From: Prorocentrum cordatum
Taxonomy: Eukaryota; Sar; Dinophyceae; Prorocentrales; Prorocentraceae
DNA length: 64,000 nt
Direction of reading: 5' to 3'
Assembly (NCBI GenBank): GCA_963575745.1
Contig: CAUYUJ010014268.1
Span: 308,297-372,296 of the forward strand
This document shows positions 11,501 to 19,284 of the stretch, piece by piece (positions within the stretch are counted from its first letter, which is position 1; every line of letters starts with the position of its first letter). The position numbers and the translations under genes were made by a program. The notes below the pieces were generated by a model that was not told the DNA's origin, searched no databases, and saw only the letters and a program-made list of their open reading frames with translations.

Positions 11501-13036
11501 AATGTCATCGGCCGTAAGGATCTCAAGGGGCTCAAGAATCTCCAGCGGCTTGTCGATGACGTCTGGCTCCTTGTCTGCTTGCCAAAGACCTGCAAAACGG
11601 GCCGCCTCTGTCTCCAACAGGGCGAGAGGGTCGGACACAAGGTGGCCGTGCTTCGACAGGGTCGTGGTCGGCGTCCAAGGCTTGCACTCCTTAGTCCGCC
11701 CGTGGGCCCTCCTTCCTCCTTTAGTGATGCCGTCAAGGAGCCAAGCCTGCCAGTCTTTAAAACTGCGGTCTCGGGCCGCCGCCGAAAACTTACCGAGGGA
11801 AGTTTCGAGCTCGGAAAGCAGCTCCCAACCGACGTCGACGTCCCAGGAAACCTCAATCTCGCCTTCAATGAGAAAGGCGCCCACCCGGAGGAAATCGTCC
11901 TGGCAAGCGTTGAGGTGATCGGCAACCGTGGCCGGAGGCGTAAGGAGTGCTTGCCCGTGAACCCCAAGAGCCCTCGAGTGCTGCAGCTCCCCCAAGAACG
12001 CTCGGAACTCCCTCACAAGCCAGCGGAAGGCGTAAAGGTCGGGATCCTTGATGTTGCTACGCGCGGAGTCCAAGTCCGCCACGGAGACCCAGATCAGCTT
12101 CGGAACCTTACCCCGGGCACCGTACCTGGGGAGGGTCACAAATCTGGACACCGCCACCTCGTGCTCGGCGAGGTCCGCCCACTCCTGGTAAAGCTTATTG
12201 AGGTGTTTCTGGACCTGCCTGCGCTTCGGGTTAACTCTGAGCGCCGCCAGACCGCCTTGAGCGAGCGCCAACACCTGATCTGCCGACCTGGTTTCAGCAG
12301 GTGGTCCAATGGGCTGCTCTATGGGGATCTTGGGGGGCTTCATGAAGCTAAGGGCCTGGAGCTCCGCGGGGCTCTCGTGAAAGGTGAGCCTGACAGGGGA
12401 GTGAGACTTCACATCCGAGTCAGTGCGCACCTCTATTTTCTGGACGCACTTGCTGAGACCAGGCGAGAGCATAAAAAAGTCAATGATGCTGCTGGCTCCT
12501 CTGCCTCCGTGAAACGTACACGATGAAGGAGAGATGATGTTAGCAGCCGTGCGCTCGAAAAAGTTGCTGGACTGGAGGGCGGAGGGCGACATGTTGAAGT
12601 CTGCACCCACAAGCCAAGAGTCCCCGAAACCGTGCGCGCAACTGCCGATGGAGGCCAAGATAGTTCGGTTCCTCTGAGACAACCCCTCGCTGTCCCCGAA
12701 GTACGCGCTAACCATCAACGTGGGAGAACCCCCAGGAACCTCCACAACACCAGCCACAGCACGTCCAGGAAAAAGCTCAGCACCAAAATCGGGGAGACGA
12801 AAACCGAGATAGTTACGGACCAGGATGGCGACCCCTCCACTAGCTCCACCCCCAGAAGCGAACTCCGCCTTCAAAAACTTGCTCTTCCAGCCTTGATGGT
12901 AGCACCACTGGGATGCCTCGTCGCAGTCGGGACCTGAAAGAAGACGATGTTCCTGAACCAGAAGGACCTGCGCCGAGGATCTCTGGACCCAGGACTTAAT
13001 CGAGGTCCAGGCCGTGCAGTTGACTGTCTCGACCAT
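8549..13036 (-). CDS. LINE ORF2: endonuclease, reverse transcriptase, RNase H
   Basis: A protein of about 1,495 residues from the ATG at 13036, which precedes the first endonuclease block. The APE-like endonuclease shows VLLVQEHRLL, GVAILVRN, VGADFNMSP and SHSPVRLTF over roughly residues 15-210. The reverse transcriptase has AKPQGGFRPIGL, GVVAGCSMATTF and the catalytic YIDD at residues 735-738 (bases 10823-10834). A zinc knuckle, CPMCGAAEDTMHHRLWKCP, follows near 9800. RNase H has FFDGSG (Asp codon at 9527-9529), SDCANVV and KVKAHV...GNDQADKAA. The C-terminus has paired cysteine clusters ending CSRCKAYTTGGQF. It would nick target DNA and copy the element RNA at the nick. The same frame stays open to 15169, across ORF1, but that extension is proline-rich and lacks domains, so the true start may lie upstream of 13036. 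Confidence 0.93.
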   Translation of the reverse strand: MVETVNCTAWTSIKSWVQRSSAQVLLVQEHRLLSGPDCDEASQWCYHQGWKSKFLKAEFASGGGASGGVAILVRNYLGFRLPDFGAELFPGRAVAGVVEVPGGSPTLMVSAYFGDSEGLSQRNRTILASIGSCAHGFGDSWLVGADFNMSPSALQSSNFFERTAANIISPSSCTFHGGRGASSIIDFFMLSPGLSKCVQKIEVRTDSDVKSHSPVRLTFHESPAELQALSFMKPPKIPIEQPIGPPAETRSADQVLALAQGGLAALRVNPKRRQVQKHLNKLYQEWADLAEHEVAVSRFVTLPRYGARGKVPKLIWVSVADLDSARSNIKDPDLYAFRWLVREFRAFLGELQHSRALGVHGQALLTPPATVADHLNACQDDFLRVGAFLIEGEIEVSWDVDVGWELLSELETSLGKFSAAARDRSFKDWQAWLLDGITKGGRRAHGRTKECKPWTPTTTLSKHGHLVSDPLALLETEAARFAGLWQADKEPDVIDKPLEILEPLEILTADDIRMISRSYSTATAISVDGFHMRHYASMSDGCLEAFSILLQLIEATGLLPYHLQVLQMALLAKPQGGFRPIGLFSSGYRLWGRARRKLASSWELANSRNYLAAAASNGASDVVWRQALRSELGVREGKAAASVLWDLFKFYEGMHLPLVEARAKQLGFPSQITRVCMTAYRGARFLTLSTLSVGPYYSINGVVAGCSMATTFVRIYLIPVIDPLPIPRDVFLDIYIDDYGVSSVGTESSVSIGLKETTTMLMTAIHTDMHCSVAEDKASVIASTPSLGHKLVQFLGRFAGGPAKESAVNLGIDDTAGKARRSGKKGKKWTSRARTLKARVKRFRKSRKALGKWSRKVFIAGPLAGATFGAEVHGTSDHELKLLRRSFGKCVKPSAGSRSLTSLTILEHDPCYYAATAPILRYAKEVWLTSTRQYAFSVPFPVLRASWDSAFGGPPISWKKVSGPLSAVRASLSRIGWNMIDFTTIVTDQQVSLGLTNTSPRMLKRFLREGVIRHLQKLSGAALGMGADRACYDIVLQELQKKKWSNFEKGCIRSLVCGACWTKTRATDAGYLLDDNLCPMCGAAEDTMHHRLWKCPAVSEQRLDVVDDELIARAGAITPDSPDWNLFTKGIFQHPGESVPGPVAGGGMSVQWVDDPDNTSANIQGHIFFDGSGLKSPIKEMSRAGWGAAVYDDQRQLLCTLSGPVPSFLPQTSQAGEFCGLGATNELLCGPSTGYSDCANVVLAFNSPAPVQVSYKKLYAGALLNMSNSMYSQVHKVKAHVVDDGSLSADGLFYKQGNDQADKAAKKGAWSHPRASPNELQVIDDKVAVARKVCALAARLMPLWPRLDLDGVPRTPHPPRPKASNSTGICHEWLWCRSFWRCQRCLKSRRCEQKPPIENCSGELPAVALAIGQRKHSLKVFSCTDGTLLYACSRCKAYTTGGQFRNLAKDCLTDADFRRKKAISNFAASAWNKLLKGKHPKLDHVQVEPFNFLLA

Positions 13037-13345
13037 CAGCTGGTGATGTGCTGCTGGGCCGGCTGGGGGGCCTGTATAGTTGGCGGGATCTGCGCCCTCT
13101 GGAAACTTACATGGGTGCCGCCCGGCCCCTCGAAGCACGTGCTTGGGAACCTGGGATCCCACTTTAACGTCAGTTCTCGAGGCGCTGACAGCAGAAAAAC
13201 CGGCAGAGGGTGCGCATGCACCGTGGGCGGCCGCTGCCCTCGTCGGCCGAGGCTCCGACCCCGCCTGCTGGGGCGAAAAACTGGAGCCAGACAGGTGAGT
13301 GTATTCTGAAACATCAGTACTCGGCGACGCTATACGCGAGCCATA

Positions 13346-13475
13346 CGGCCGGGAAACGGACAACTGGGGAACCGACCATACTGAGCGACGGCCGGGAAAC
13401 GGACAACTGGGGAACCGACCATACAGAAGCACGGGAGGAGGAGGAGGAGGAGGAGGAGGAGGAGGAAGAAGAGGG
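13346..13475. repeat. LINE inter-ORF repeats: 43-bp period duplication and GGA tract
   Basis: CGGCCGGGAAACGGACAACT followed by GGGGAACCGACCATAC occurs at 13346-13381 and 13389-13424. A GGA tract follows at 13434-13475. They lie between ORF1 and ORF2, so the element carries its own short triplet tract, read as poly-Pro in the ORF2 frame. Confidence 0.85.
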
Positions 13476-13790
13476 AGGCCGCGCCCTGGAGGGGGCCTCC
13501 CCCTCGAGGACGATAAAAAAGCAGCATCGTGACAAATGTCAGGACGCGGCACGCTGCTGGCTGAAAAACTGGCGGCGCTCATCTGCAGAGTGCGGAGGCC
13601 GACAGGCACATGGGCTAAATGCTGATGTGCGCTCCATGGTTGAATCCCCTTGCCGGCCGCAAAAGGGATCCCCCGCAGAACACTCGTGCAAACAGACTGC
13701 GCCGCTGCTGCAGCGGTTGGTAAATAGAAGCTTCCGCTGCTGAGAGACTGGCACAAGCCTATCAATCGATCAGGCTGCCAGCAGCCAGAT

Positions 13791-15095
13791 TCACGCACCC
13801 GTCCCCCCCGCGACTCCCGCCGCGGGGGGGCGGTGATTGGACAAAACGGCATCGGCGCGCTCGCGAACATCGTCCACAGGAGCGGCTGCCGGGCCCGAAG
13901 CTGATGGATGAGGCTTGCTGGCCACCTCAGCCCCTTCAGCGCTGGTAGCCGTTGGAGGCGATGCCTCTGCGCCGGAGCCGCCAGCGCCGCCTGGGGCCGC
14001 AGAGGGAACCCCTCCGGCCTCGCCCGTGCGCCGCTTCTTGGCCACCAGCCTGCGCATGTGCTCCTCGTGTGCCGTGCGCGCCTCCGCAGCCTGCTTGACC
14101 AGCGGGCCCAGGAGCTCCTTGGCTGCTCGCTGGATGTGGTCGCCAAGCTGCTGCTTCCTCGCATTGATCTCTTCCATGTCGCTGGAATCGAGCTCCTGCT
14201 CCACCGACACGTCGGCCACCAGCTCGTCCAGGTTGATGAGCTCCGCCAGGTTGAAGCTGTCTCCGACCAGCTCGCTGAGCTTGAACTGCGCCTTCGGAGC
14301 CTCCGCAGAGTGCGCCGGGACTTCTGGCTTAGGCGGAGCAGCCTGAGCCTGCAGCTCCTGCACGTTTGACTTGTAGACCTTATCGGCAGTCTCCAGATCT
14401 TCGCGAATACTTTCCACGAAGCGTACCTGGTCTGCGACGTCTTGCTGCCACTGCTCCAGCTTCGTGAGCGCTGAAGAGAGCTTCTTCTCCAAGAACTGTA
14501 TATGCGCGTGGCTCTGCTGGATCCGCTGGTGCACAGGGACCTCAACCGGGTGCTTCTCGGCGTAGAGGCGGTCGGCCAGGTCCTTGTACCGGGTGGCGCT
14601 GGTGGCGTCGCCCGCCTTGAGCGATAGTGCAGCCAGCTGCCGCGCCTCCTCCTCCGACAGCTGAGGTTGAGCTCCCACTGCGAGCGGCTGGGGAGGTCCG
14701 CTCCCCTTGCCTGCTCCAAGCACCGGCAGTGGAGCTCCTTTACCTCCAGCTTTGCCTGCACCGTCTCCGCCAGGTACCTGCCCAGGAAGAGCAAACACAC
14801 CAGGAGGAGGAAACGAAGCCCAGGCACCACTCGCGGGAGGGGGATCCTGGACGCGCACTTGTTGAAGTCCCGCGCCACAGTGCTTGCAGAACCTCGCCTT
14901 GACATCGTTCTTGTTGCATCCGCAATGGCAACATTTGAGCGTGGGGCCGCCGGGGCCTCCGCCGCCCTTCTTCTTATTCCGCTTGGAGCCTCCCGCACCG
15001 CCAGGAGAGCCCCATTCACCCGTGTACGTGTAGTCACCGCTTTTCCACCAGGGACGCCACGCCTCGCCTGAGCCATGGCCCTGCTGGGGGGACAT
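13791..15095 (-). CDS. LINE ORF1: zinc-motif and coiled-coil RNA-binding protein
   Basis: 434 residues, complete, starting MSPQQGHGSG. A basic glycine-rich stretch (residues 36-50) precedes a cysteine cluster, CCHCGCNKNDVKARFCKHCG (residues 55-74), which looks like a zinc ribbon or knuckle. A proline/glycine-rich linker follows. A charged helical segment with heptad-like spacing spans about 186-252, starting PVHQRIQQSH, and is probably a trimer- or dimer-forming coiled coil. A second acidic/basic helical region precedes an Ala/Pro-rich tail. By analogy with other LINE ORF1 proteins it would package the element RNA. It is in a different frame from ORF2 and ends 755 bases before the first ORF2 domain ATG. 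Confidence 0.85.
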   Translation of the reverse strand: MSPQQGHGSGEAWRPWWKSGDYTYTGEWGSPGGAGGSKRNKKKGGGGPGGPTLKCCHCGCNKNDVKARFCKHCGAGLQQVRVQDPPPASGAWASFPPPGVFALPGQVPGGDGAGKAGGKGAPLPVLGAGKGSGPPQPLAVGAQPQLSEEEARQLAALSLKAGDATSATRYKDLADRLYAEKHPVEVPVHQRIQQSHAHIQFLEKKLSSALTKLEQWQQDVADQVRFVESIREDLETADKVYKSNVQELQAQAAPPKPEVPAHSAEAPKAQFKLSELVGDSFNLAELINLDELVADVSVEQELDSSDMEEINARKQQLGDHIQRAAKELLGPLVKQAAEARTAHEEHMRRLVAKKRRTGEAGGVPSAAPGGAGGSGAEASPPTATSAEGAEVASKPHPSASGPAAAPVDDVRERADAVLSNHRPPAAGVAGGTGA

Positions 15096-15208
15096 GCGGT
15101 GGAGAACGATCTACGCCTGCCGAGCCTTGGCCCGTTGACGCAGCGCCGCTCTGAAGTTTGCGCCAACAATCGCAGGCTGACTGACAGAGAACCTGCGCCA
15201 GAACGGCT

Positions 15209-15419
15209 GAGGAAGAGGAGGAGGAGGAGGATGAGGAGGAGGAGGAGGAGGAGGAGGAGGAGGAGGGGGAGGGGGGAGGAGGAGGCGGGAGGGGAAGAGG
15301 AGGAGGAGGAGGAAGATGAGGAGGAGGAGGAGGGGGAGGAGGAGGAGGGGGAAGGGAGGAGGAGGAGGGGAGGAGGAGGAGGAGGTGGAGGGGAGGAGGG
15401 GAGGAGAGGAGGGGAGGAA
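15209..15419. repeat. GGA/GAG array with right LINE target-site duplication
   Basis: It begins with the duplicated 15-mer (15209-15223) and continues as imperfect GGA to the A-run before the T1 copy. With 8455-8514 it is the two halves of one GGA array split by the LINE. Confidence 0.85.
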
Positions 15420-15426
15420 AAAAAAA

Positions 15427-15576
15427 CCTACCTCGCTTTCGACCACCCTCGCTTCCAAGAGATACCAAACGATGCCAAATTGCAGCCTGTACTGGTCAGG
15501 CCGCTTGACGAGGAGGCGCGTGGTATGGCTTGGTTTTGCCTGGAAGCGAAAGCGGGGTAGGTAATTCACGCTCTGA
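15427..15576 (+). mobile_element. T1 short TIR element (MITE-like), copy 2
   Basis: Over 90% identical by eye to 6497-6646. The left end, CCTACCTCGCTTTCGACC, is an imperfect inverse of the right end, CGAAAGCGGGGTAGG. GGA repeats flank it on both sides, so it probably inserted into the same GGA array as the LINE. An A-run of 9 precedes it. Confidence 0.65.
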
Positions 15577-15646
15577 GAGGAGGAAGAGGAGGAGGAGGAG
15601 GAGGCGGAGGAGGAGGAGGAGGAGGAGGAGGGAGGAGGAGGCGGCC
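15577..15646. repeat. GGA array
   Basis: GGA repeats with GAA and GCG interruptions, continuing the array on the right of T1 copy 2. Confidence 0.9.
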
Positions 15647-15823
15647 AGCCCGGCGGCAGCGGCAGCACCGCGCGGTCGCCTCCCCGTCGACACGCCACGC
15701 GCCCAGGGCGCCCTTGGCGCTGAAGGGGGCGCCCGCCGGGCCCGCCTGCGCCCCCGCGCCCCTCCGACTTGGGATCCGCCGTGGACGCCGAGCACTTTCG
15801 AACAGGGGATGGACGAGAGAATC

Positions 15824-15950
15824 GATGTGCCCCAGAATTGGTTCTCTCGTCGAGGCTGAGGGCAATGTGCAGAAGGCTCAGCAGACGCGCGGAGATTCTA
15901 CGAAGGTTTCCGTCGTAGAGTCGACGGGGAATCAATTCTGGGGTAGATCA
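15824..15950 (+). mobile_element. Small foldback element with about 35-bp inverted ends
   Basis: The left arm, GATGTGCCCCAGAATTGGTT (15824 onward), and the right arm, whose reverse complement is GATCTACCCCAGAATTGATT, match at about three positions in four over 35 bases. About 55 bases lie between them, including another short inverted pair CTACGAAGG/TCGTAG. No coding capacity. A MITE-like relic is likely. Confidence 0.5.
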
Positions 15951-16100
15951 ATTCTGCAGCCGATCCCCTGCTCGACACTCCACAGAAGGCGCGAGGGCTT
16001 CCGAGAAGTCCCGCCGCCGTCTGAGAAGACCGGCCTTCACCTGCGGCCGACGGCGAGCACCCCGTGGCTGGACACGGTCGGGAACTCTTCCTCCGGTTGG

Positions 16101-16296
16101 AGGCCTGGAAGTGGGCACCAACACCAAGACAGGGGGGTGCCTCCACAGGGGAACGGTGATCCTAGGTTTCGGTGCTGGTGGCAGTATTTCGGCCACCGCG
16201 GAGGCCAGAATAGTACCACCATCACCGAGATCGGGATCGTTTTCCCTCGGTGGAGGCACACCGACGATCTCGGTGTTGGTGTCAACCTCCAGGCCT
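16101..16296. repeat. 196-bp imperfect palindrome
   Basis: It starts AGGCCTGGAAGTGGGCACCA, and its reverse complement starts AGGCCTGGAGGTTGACACCA. The arms meet with almost no spacer near 16198 (GTGGCAGTATTTCGGCCACC against GTGGTACTATTCTGGCCTCC). Identity between arms is roughly 75% by eye. The sequence could fold into a long hairpin and may be a foldback transposon. Confidence 0.65.
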
Positions 16297-16796
16297 GCGA
16301 TCCAGGTGCCGCGGCGGCGACTCCGGCGGCGCCGCCCCTGCGAGCGGACGGCGTGTGGCCCCGCTCCGCGGGGCGGGGAGCCGGGACAGGCCCGGGACGT
16401 TGCTGCTCGGGGACGGGGTGGGGGGGGGGCGGTGGAGCGCGTGCTGCGCCGAGGATGCCAGACCCTCGGGGGCGACGATGGGGGCGAGTGGCCCCGGGGA
16501 GAGCAACACGCGCAGCCGGGGGCGCCGATGGTCCAGGCCTTCGGCGAGGCTCCCGAGCGAATACGTGCAGGGCCCGCCCCCGGGCTGCTCGCCCCCAGCG
16601 TCGCCTCCGAGAAGCGGCGGCGCGACACGCGGAGCAGAAGCTCCCGACCGCAACCGCCGGGAGTGTCCCGAAAGCGGCGGGCGGCACGCCGGAGGGCACC
16701 CCGCCGCGGGGCTGACCAGCCGCACGGGGCTCCAGCAGGAGGCCGCCAGCTCGTGACCCCTCCAGGGCTCCCCGGCCCAGGGCCGCGCCCCGCCCC
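16297..16796. other. No gene recognised (very GC-rich)
   Basis: High-GC unique DNA with open frames on both strands, as expected from its composition. No domain or repeat family was recognised. Confidence 0.45.
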
Positions 16797-17240
16797 GACT
16801 CCAGATCCGCCGTGCCGTGGTCGCTGCGCCGACGATGAAAGCCGCGCGCCGAGAGAGCACCCCGAACGATGCCTCCCTGGGAGCACCCGTGGCGGCGCCC
16901 ACAAAGGGTGGGGGGGGGTGCCGCGAGGGGGGCGGCCTCCCGAGAGAAGAGGCGGAGGGGCTTCTGCGAGGGCCGGGCACTTTCAAGGAAGGCTTCGTGG
17001 AAGCCGGGCGGGCCTCTGAGACGACCTCCCCCCACCCGACTTCGGATCCGCCCTGCTTTGGTCGATCTTCCTACTTGGGTGGGCCTCTGAGACGACCCCC
17101 CCACCCGACTTCGGATCCGCCCTGCTTTGGTCGATCTTCCTACTTCCAACGTGTGTCGGGAATGGAAGTGCACCCCAAATGATGCGACAAAGAAGGGCGG
17201 CAATGTCCGCCTCATAGCACTAGTGCGGATACTTCCGCAC
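16797..17240 (+). repeat. Dispersed family R2, two or three plus-strand copies
   Basis: The core is CCGACTTCGGATCCGCCCTG followed by CTTTGGTCGATCTTCC, then a segment with TGCACCCCAAATGATGCGAC. A 71-bp stretch holding the core is tandemly duplicated (17010-17077 and 17081-17146). A diverged copy starts at 16797. Reverse copies lie at 42478-42660, 51940-52140 and 53690-54070. Confidence 0.65.
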
Positions 17241-17375
17241 AAATATCGGAGGCTGGGGGGCGAGTCCGACGTGAAACGGAGACCGCCCCTACCGGGAAAT
17301 CGATTTCGGTTTCGGGTTCGTGTCGTGCGTGCCGTGCGTGCGGGCGGGCGAGGCGAAGCTGCGTGGGCGGGCGAG

Positions 17376-17565
17376 AGAAAATCCTCCTGTGGATGGGCCG
17401 CGGCGGGACCAAATGTTGCTCCTCCGGCGGCCGGTGCCGCGCGGTGTCCTGCCGGTGTCCCGCTGGTGTCCCGAAATCCTCCTGTGGCTGGGCCGCGGCC
17501 GGAACAAATGTTGTTCCTCCGGCGGCCGATGCCGCGCGGTGTCCCGCTGGTGTCCCGTGGTGTCC
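17376..17565 (+). repeat. 96-bp tandem duplication
   Basis: GAAAATCCTCCTGTGG...GGTGTCCCGCTGGTGTCCC occurs twice at a period of about 96 bases. It passes at its right end into the GGTGTCCCG/ATCGAT minisatellite and may have seeded it. Confidence 0.75.
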
Positions 17566-18695
17566 CGTTGAGTGGGATCGATCGTGAGATCGATAGTGAG
17601 ATCGATACTGAGGTCGACGTGGTGCCCCGAGGTGTCCCGTTGAGTGAGATCGATAGTAAGATCGATTGAGCCAGATGCTGGTTCCCCTCCTCTCCCCCCC
17701 CCACAACCTCCTTATCACCCGAAGGGTGGTCGTATAGGTAGCGGAAACAGCGGCGGCAAAGCAGGGCGGACATCGGCATCAGAGGAACTTGGAAAGTAAG
17801 GCGAAAATTGCGGCGATCGATGCTGAGATCGATGTGGTGCCCCAGGTGTCCCGTGGTGTCCCGCTGAGTGAGATCGATAGTGAGATCGATAGTGAGATCG
17901 ACAGGTGTCCCAAGGTGTCCCACTGAGTGAGATCGATAGTGATATCGATACTGAGATCGATGTGGTGCCCCGAGGTGTCCCGCTGAGTGAGATCGATAGT
18001 GAGATCGACAGGTGTCCCAAGGTGTCCCGTGTTGTCCCCTTGAGTGAGATCGATACTGAGATCGATCGTGAGATCGACAGTGAGATCGATGTGGTGTCCC
18101 GTGGTGTCCTATGGTGTCCCGCTGAGTGAGATCGATAGTGAGATCAACAGTGAGACCGATAGTGAGATCGAGAGGTGCCCCGCGGTGTCCCGTGGTGGCC
18201 CGGGTTGTCCCGTGGTGTCCCGTTGAGTGAAATCGATAGTGGGATCGATAGTGAGATCGACAAGTGACATGTGTCCCGTGGTGTCCCGTGGTGTCCCGTT
18301 GAGTGAGATCGATAGTGAGATCGACAAGTGCCCCGAGGTGTCCCGAGGTGTCCCGCTGAGTGAGATCGATAGTGAGATCGATAGTGAGATCGACGGGTGT
18401 CCCGAGGTGTCCCGTGGTGTCCCGTTGGGTGAGATCGATAGTGAGATCGATCGTGAAATCGATGGTGAAATAGATGTGGTGTCCCGTGGTGTCCTATGGT
18501 GTCCCGCTGAGTGAGATCGATAGTGAGATCGTCAGTGAGACCAATAGTGAGATCGAGAGGTGTCCCGTGGTGGCCCGGGGTGTCCCGTGGTGTCCCGTTG
18601 AATGAGATCGATCGTGAGATCGATAGTGAGATCGACAAGTGTCCCGAGGTGTCCCGTGGTGTCCCGTTGAGTGAGATCGATAGTGAGATCCATTG
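17566..18695 (+). repeat. GTGAGATCGATA / GGTGTCCCG compound minisatellite
   Basis: Two 9-12-base motifs, GTGAGATCGATA and GGTGTCCCG, alternate in higher-order units of about 65-90 bases. One non-repetitive island lies at 17665-17815, and its end resembles family R2. Frames read Ser-Glu-Ile-Asp and Gly-Val-Pro repeats on both strands. The irregular higher-order structure argues against a gene. Confidence 0.9.
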
Positions 18696-18699
18696 AGTC

Positions 18700-19284
18700 A
18701 GATGCTGGATGCGCTCCTGTAATAAAATTGGCCTGGCGAAGGGCCCAACCATATGCAGCTGCGAATACCGCAATTATGGATATCATCTTCGCCCGCGCTC
18801 CCTATGGGGCCACGAACCGTGCGAGGGGCGTGCCGACATGCGTGGCGGGGCACACAACGCGAGCAAAGACGATAGGTCTGTGCGCGAGAGGCTGAGAGCG
18901 AATGAGTCTGATTGTGGATGAGTCTGCGCGCGCGTGAGTCTACGTGCATAAATTTCGACGCCCATGTCGGCGCGCCTCTCACGAGGATCGCGCCCGCTTC
19001 CTTCCCGTTCTTCTTCTCCCTCTTTGCCCGTGCACGCCCACGTCCAAAGCTGCGGGCGCGGCGCTGCACGGAGTCCCCGCGACGCGCGCCGGTCGCCCCG
19101 AAGAGGTCCCGGCGACGCGCGCGGGTCGTCCGCTGTGCGGAGCAGAGAGAGCGAGCAGGTAGGCTCCCGCCCGGGATGCGCGGCCCGAAAACGGCCTCAA
19201 TGCGTCGAATACGACGAAAAACATCCGGAAATCAAAAATCGCCGCCGTGCGAACTCCGCCACTGGGCCGCCATGCGAATTCCGC
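18700..19284. other. No gene recognised
   Basis: Unique DNA. One isolated fragment of the downstream 78-bp satellite (CTCCCTATGGGGCCACGAA) lies near 18800-18822. GTGCGCG-rich words occur at 18910-18960. Confidence 0.5.

Larger units (their letters stand above)
8515..15208 (-). mobile_element. Full-length APE-type LINE retrotransposon
   Basis: About 6.7 kb, read on the minus strand. It has a 113-base 5' leader (15096-15208), ORF1 (13791-15095), an inter-ORF region (13037-13790), ORF2 (8549-13036), a 3' UTR of about 23 bases, and an A11 tail seen as T11 at 8515-8525. An exact 15-bp direct repeat, GAGGAAGAGGAGGAG, borders both ends (8500-8514 and 15209-15223) as a target-site duplication. Both ORFs are uninterrupted, so the copy looks young. 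Gene content (zinc motif plus coiled-coil ORF1; endonuclease-RT-RNase H ORF2) matches LINEs that keep an RNase H domain, such as the I group; the exact clade is not assigned. Confidence 0.93.

Noticed and set aside
13037-15169. N-terminal 711 residues of the 2,206-residue frame as part of LINE ORF2
   Set aside because: This part overlaps the better-supported ORF1 in another phase and is Arg/Ser/Pro-rich without domains; kept only as a finding.
17905-18514. Ser-Glu-Ile-Asp repeat protein
   Set aside because: Frames are open on both strands and change at irregular unit borders; a DNA minisatellite explains it.
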